DNA of 8,964 nucleotides from Victivallaceae bacterium (GTDB taxonomy: Bacteria > Verrucomicrobiota > Lentisphaeria > Victivallales > Victivallaceae), in assembly GCA_028717165.1 (NCBI GenBank), contig JAQUOK010000084.1, positions 1-8,964 of the forward strand. Direction: 5' to 3'. Below the pieces are notes generated by a model. The model saw only the letters and a list, made by a program, of their open reading frames with translations. It had not been told where the DNA came from and made no database searches. Every line of letters begins with the position of its first letter. Within the stretch, counting starts at the first letter, position 1. A program made the translations under genes and the position numbers. Of the stretch, positions 6,281-8,964 are shown piece by piece.

Positions 6281-7147
6281 TTATTTTTCATCCGGAACTT
6301 CTTCAAGAATAATATCATCGAAAAGAGTCCGGCAGTCTTCATCTTTCTTTGCCCGGTAATTCATGATTATTATTGCTTTGACATATTTTGTCCCCGGCCA
6401 GAACTGTTTATTGGACGGGCCTTTCGGGTCAATGCCTTTTATTACCGTGCTGTATTTTGTCCATTCATTGGGAACCGTTTTGTTGGCGGCCGCGCAATAC
6501 TGGTATCCGCCGGTACTGTAATGTTCACGGACTTCAGTTCCGGCCGGATAATCCTTTTTAAGCGGTTTTGTCAGAGTAACTTCATATATGTCGCCCTGTT
6601 TTTCCAGTTTGTCGATTGGTGCAGACAGATCAGTATTCGGCAGGTCGGAAAGGTCATCCTTGGCTCCGAAAGCTACAAGTTTCCGGTTAAGTTTTCCGGT
6701 ATCCCATTTTGAACAATCCGCAAGCTTTATAACGGTGTCCCCGGTCTTGGCTTCCGCCGCGAGTTTTGTTTGAGATCCGGCCTTGTAAGTGATGTGATTA
6801 CGGTGGATGAGGCGTTTGTTGGCATCATACATTATCAGTCCCAGATAGCAGCGGCCCTGATCTTTACCGGCGGATTTGAATGAACCGGACAATTTATATG
6901 TTTTTGCCGGATCGATTTCAATGAACTCCGGAGATTTTGCCGAAATACTTCCTTGAGTTGCCAGACAACTGCTTTTGCCGGAAACTTTGTCTTCAGTATT
7001 CAAGGTTAAGCGCTTGGACCAGGTTTGGGCTATGGACGCATCTTCGGCGTCTCCGCCTTTCAGCAGATTTTCGGCGGCGGCTGCATTTCCCGCAATGAAA
7101 ATCAAAGCGGCAATGCCCAACACAAATTCGAAGGTTATAGATTTCAT
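6281..7147 (-). CDS. Secreted protein with carbohydrate-binding-like fold, tandem copy A
   Basis: This 288-residue protein has a type I signal peptide (MK, hydrophobic 8-19, cleavage near AAAA at 22-25), so it is exported. The mature part begins ENLLKGGDAED and ends FDDIILEEVP, the look of a CBM4/9-like or galactose-binding-like jelly roll: a start strand with 'N-G-D/F-x-E', a SGK-S segment (56-60), IDPAKTYKLSGSFKS (78-92), a YLGLIMYD strand (101-108) and the closing F-DDI-x-EE (276-283). A long insert (about 125-215) contains AKTGDTVIKLADCSKW and YPAGTEVREH. There is no enzyme motif. Cys 100, 145, 218 and 272 are shared with copy B; C61 is private. ATG 7147 is chosen since AAGGAG (7159-7154) lies 6 nt upstream and the signal peptide starts there; an ATG at 7171 would add eight charged residues. 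It has its own promoter and terminator. Sugar binding is inference. Confidence 0.8.
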   Translation of the reverse strand: MKSITFEFVLGIAALIFIAGNAAAAENLLKGGDAEDASIAQTWSKRLTLNTEDKVSGKSSCLATQGSISAKSPEFIEIDPAKTYKLSGSFKSAGKDQGRCYLGLIMYDANKRLIHRNHITYKAGSQTKLAAEAKTGDTVIKLADCSKWDTGKLNRKLVAFGAKDDLSDLPNTDLSAPIDKLEKQGDIYEVTLTKPLKKDYPAGTEVREHYSTGGYQYCAAANKTVPNEWTKYSTVIKGIDPKGPSNKQFWPGTKYVKAIIIMNYRAKKDEDCRTLFDDIILEEVPDEK

Positions 7148-7190
7148 GACCTTCTCCTTTTGTTCATTCACGATTTAAAAAGAAGATAAG

Positions 7191-7220
7191 CTAATAGAGC
7201 ACAGTTTTGAAAAAAAGCAA
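7191..7220 (-). promoter_or_regulatory. Candidate promoter of secreted-protein copy A
   Basis: On the minus strand TTGCTT (7220-7215) and TATTAG (7196-7191) are 18 nt apart. The 30-bp block matches the equivalent block before copy B at 27 of 30 positions by hand count, with the same 18-nt spacer, which supports function beyond a simple motif match. The -10 is weak at its last base. Confidence 0.5.
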
Positions 7221-7252
7221 AAAAAAACACCGCCGAGTCAAAAGCGGTGTTT
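7219..7252 (-). terminator. Rho-independent terminator of secreted-protein copy B
   Basis: ACACCGC (7227-7233) pairs with GCGGTGT (7244-7250), extended by AA/TT, around a 10-nt loop; on the minus strand a T9 tract follows. It aligns with the terminator of copy A (same ACACCGCCGA start on the plus strand), so the terminator was part of the duplication. Its T-tract runs into the -35 region of copy A's promoter. Confidence 0.88.
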
Positions 7253-7272
7253 GGGTTTTAAAGCATTTGCCG

Positions 7273-8139
7273 TTATTTTTCGGCCGGAACTTCCTCGAAA
7301 ACGATATCATCGAAGAGCGTTTGGCAGTCCTGGTCTTTTTTTGCCTGGTAATTCAGGATTACTATCGCTCTGACATATTTTGTTCCCGGCCAGAACTGTT
7401 TATTGGATGGGCCTTTCTGGTCAATGCCTTTTATTAGCGCGCTGTATTTTGTCCATTCAGCGGGAACCTGCTTGTAGGAAGCCGCGCAATACTGATAACC
7501 GCCGCCGAGGAAATGTTGGCGGACTTCAGTCCCGGCGGGATAATTTTTTTTCAGGGGCGCTTTAAGAGTAACTTCATATATGTCGCCCTGTTTTTCCAGT
7601 TTGTCGATTGGTGCAGACAGATCGGTATTCGGCAGGTCGGAAAAATCTTCTTTGGCTCCGAATGCTACAATTGTACGGGCAGGGGTTTTTGTATACCATT
7701 TTGAGCAATCCGCAAGCTTTATAACCGTGTCGCCGGTCTTGGCGTCCGTTGCCAGTTTAGTTTGAGAACCGTCCTTGCAAGTGATGCAATTACGGGAGAC
7801 AGGGCGTTTTTTAGCATCATACATTACCAGTCCAAGGTAACAGTGCCCTTTATCCTTGCCGATGGATTTGAATGAACCGGACAGTTTATAGGTTTTCGCC
7901 GGATCGATTTCAATAAATTCCTGAGAATATGCCCAGATATCTTTTGTGCTTCCCTGATAGCTGCCTTTCCCGGAAACTTTATCCTCGGTGTTCATGGTTA
8001 AGTTTTTGTGCCATTTTTTTATGGTGGAGGCGTCTTCAGCGTTGCCGTCTTTGATCAGATTTTCGGCTGCGGCTGCATTTCCCGCAATGAGAGTCAAAGC
8101 GGCAAAGCCCAACATAAGTTCGAAGGTTATAGATTTCAT
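7273..8139 (-). CDS. Secreted protein with carbohydrate-binding-like fold, tandem copy B
   Basis: This protein of 288 residues aligns with copy A end to end without gaps, at about 75% identity by hand count (71 differences). The signal peptide is conserved in pattern (MKSITFE, hydrophobic core, AGNAAAA). The segments around IDPAKTYKLSGSFKS, AKTGDTVIKLADCSKW, LPNTDLSAPIDKLEKQGDIY and KGPSNKQFWPGTKYV are identical, while residues 59-73 differ at 11 of 15 positions. Four cysteines (100, 145, 218, 272) are shared; C118 and C121 (NCITC) occur only here. It could be an exported glycan-binding or surface protein, but no enzyme motif is visible. The start at 8139 is set by CTCCTT read on the minus strand as AAGGAG (8151-8146), 6 nt upstream. 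Its leader is about 58 nt longer than that of copy A. It lies downstream of ppdK but is separated from it by a strong terminator. Confidence 0.8.
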   Translation of the reverse strand: MKSITFELMLGFAALTLIAGNAAAAENLIKDGNAEDASTIKKWHKNLTMNTEDKVSGKGSYQGSTKDIWAYSQEFIEIDPAKTYKLSGSFKSIGKDKGHCYLGLVMYDAKKRPVSRNCITCKDGSQTKLATDAKTGDTVIKLADCSKWYTKTPARTIVAFGAKEDFSDLPNTDLSAPIDKLEKQGDIYEVTLKAPLKKNYPAGTEVRQHFLGGGYQYCAASYKQVPAEWTKYSALIKGIDQKGPSNKQFWPGTKYVRAIVILNYQAKKDQDCQTLFDDIVFEEVPAEK

Positions 8140-8175
8140 GGCCTTCTCCTTTTGTTCATTCACGATTTAAAAGGC

Positions 8176-8238
8176 GACAGGATATCTCTGATAATCATGC
8201 TCAAACTGCATTGAAATACGATTTTGAGACCCCCTGTC
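8176..8238 (-). promoter_or_regulatory. Extra leader segment of copy B bounded by inverted repeats
   Basis: This stretch is absent from copy A. Its ends are GACAGG (8176-8181) and CCTGTC (8233-8238), with a nested pair CTCAAA (8200-8205) and TTTGAG (8223-8228), so it could fold into a long imperfect hairpin in the mRNA leader. Whether it is a gained element or was lost from copy A cannot be told here. Confidence 0.4.
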
Positions 8239-8240
8239 AG

Positions 8241-8270
8241 CTAATAGAGCACAGTTTCAGAAAAAAGCAA
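8241..8270 (-). promoter_or_regulatory. Candidate promoter of secreted-protein copy B
   Basis: On the minus strand TTGCTT (8270-8265) and TATTAG (8246-8241) are 18 nt apart, the same as for copy A. It begins inside the T-tract of the ppdK terminator. Confidence 0.5.
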
Positions 8271-8302
8271 AAAAAACGGGGAAGGTCTGAAAACCTTCCC
8301 CG
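8262..8302 (-). terminator. Rho-independent terminator of ppdK
   Basis: A perfect 10-bp stem, CGGGGAAGGT (8277-8286) with ACCTTCCCCG (8293-8302) and a 6-nt loop, is followed on the minus strand by T8, GC and T6. It lies 20 bp after the ppdK stop. Confidence 0.93.
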
Positions 8303-8321
8303 GCAGTTATGACAGGATATT

Positions 8322-8964
8322 TTATTTACCGGCCCTGATGACAGCCTGAGCGGCCGCCAGGCGCGCGATAGGCACGCGATAAGGGCTGCATGAAACGTAA
8401 TTCAACCCGACGTTATAACAGAATTCAACAGAACTCGGTTCGCCGCCGTGTTCGCCGCAAATACCGAGTTTGATATTCGGGCGGGTTTTTCTGCCTTTTT
8501 CCACTGCGATCCTGACCAGTTCGCCGATACCTTCCTGGTCGAGCACCTGGAAGGGATCGTATTCGTAGATGTTTTCCTTGACGTAGTCACCGAGGAACTT
8601 ACCGGCGTCGTCACGGGAGAAACCGCATCCCATCTGGGTAAGGTCGTTAGTTCCGAATGAGAAGAATTCGGCTTCTGCCGCGATTTTGTCGGCGGTAATC
8701 GCCGCGCGCGGGATTTCGATCATGGTGCCGATCATGACGTCGAGTTTCCTGCCCTGTTCCTTTTCCACTGCGGCAATAGTTTCTTTTATGATCGCTTTCT
8801 GAACGGCCAGTTCTTTGACGTTGCCTACCAGCGGAACCATTATTTCAGGCTTGGAACCCTGGACTTCACAGGCCGCTTCACAGATGGCGCGGGTCTGCAT
8901 TTCGGTTACTTCAGGATAAGTCATACCGAGACGGCAGCCGCGGTGTCCGAGCATCGGGTTGAAC
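8322..8964 (-). CDS. ppdK: Pyruvate, phosphate dikinase, C-terminal part (5' end outside window)
   Basis: The visible 213 residues are the PEP/pyruvate-binding TIM-barrel domain of an enzyme usually about 870-900 residues long. The enzyme interconverts pyruvate + ATP + phosphate and PEP + AMP + pyrophosphate in the cytosol, and in anaerobes often serves pyrophosphate-based glycolysis. The fragment starts FNPMLGHRGCRLG, with the substrate-binding Arg of the family. GTMIEIPRAA holds the metal-binding Glu, FSFGTNDLTQ the metal-binding Asp, and GICGEHGGEPSS plus NYVSCSPYRVPIARLAAAQA near the end hold the catalytic Cys/proton donor region. The frame stays open to the window edge (codons from 8963), so the N-terminal ATP-grasp and phosphohistidine domains lie outside. 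The CSPYRVP motif and the overall pattern distinguish it from PEP synthase and PTS enzyme I. It ends at a strong terminator. Confidence 0.97.
   Translation of the reverse strand, partial: FNPMLGHRGCRLGMTYPEVTEMQTRAICEAACEVQGSKPEIMVPLVGNVKELAVQKAIIKETIAAVEKEQGRKLDVMIGTMIEIPRAAITADKIAAEAEFFSFGTNDLTQMGCGFSRDDAGKFLGDYVKENIYEYDPFQVLDQEGIGELVRIAVEKGRKTRPNIKLGICGEHGGEPSSVEFCYNVGLNYVSCSPYRVPIARLAAAQAVIRAGK

Larger units (their letters stand above)
6233..8276. repeat. Tandem head-to-tail gene duplication (two ~1-kb cassettes)
   Basis: The homologous unit covers promoter, leader, coding region and terminator. Copy A spans about 6233-7220 and copy B about 7219-8276. Homology at the ends is visible in the terminators (6233-6267 and 7219-7252), in the ribosome-binding block (7149-7180 and 8141-8172, nearly identical) and in the promoter blocks (7191-7220 and 8241-8270). 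The main difference is extra sequence in the copy B leader. Confidence 0.88.

Noticed and set aside
7207..7437. Plus-strand reading frame starting MKKSKKKHRR
   Set aside because: It starts in the terminator/promoter A-tract and continues antisense to copy B; its lysines come from the A-tract.

Overview
The window reads as a bacterial chromosomal segment of roughly balanced to moderately high G+C, with compact genes, the standard genetic code and Shine-Dalgarno start sites. Nothing in it is phage- or transposon-like. The mix (ArgH, pyruvate phosphate dikinase, an EstA-type esterase, a MATE exporter and secreted proteins with a carbohydrate-binding-like fold) would suit an anaerobic, polysaccharide-using bacterium. 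My guess, from the look of the secreted pair, is the Lentisphaerota/PVC area; this is inference and not proven by any marker.

Left part, rightward genes (1-3795). The 3' end of an Ala/Pro/Lys-rich repeat protein is followed after 3 nt by a cytosolic alkaline-phosphatase-superfamily phosphoesterase. Next come argininosuccinate lyase (argH, last step of arginine synthesis) and a short-chain dehydrogenase that looks like a pteridine reductase/FolM because Asp replaces the usual catalytic Ser.

Middle (3889-6234). A leftward EstA/esterase-D-type serine hydrolase converges on the dehydrogenase and diverges from a rightward MATE transporter. The 225-bp divergent spacer holds a heptamer tandem repeat, a perfect 7-bp dyad and two overlapping hairpins, so it is the most regulatory-looking stretch here.

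Right part, all leftward (6281-8964). The end of pyruvate phosphate dikinase (ppdK, cut by the window edge) is followed by two tandem copies of an approximately 1-kb monocistronic cassette (promoter, secreted 288-residue protein, terminator). The two proteins are about 75% identical by hand count with no gaps. Each cassette's candidate promoter starts in the T-tract of the preceding gene's terminator. This duplicated secreted family is the least explained part of the window and the best candidate for something new.

I saw no rRNA, tRNA, CRISPR array, insertion sequence or complete known multi-gene system. The genes are mostly independent units and not one pathway.
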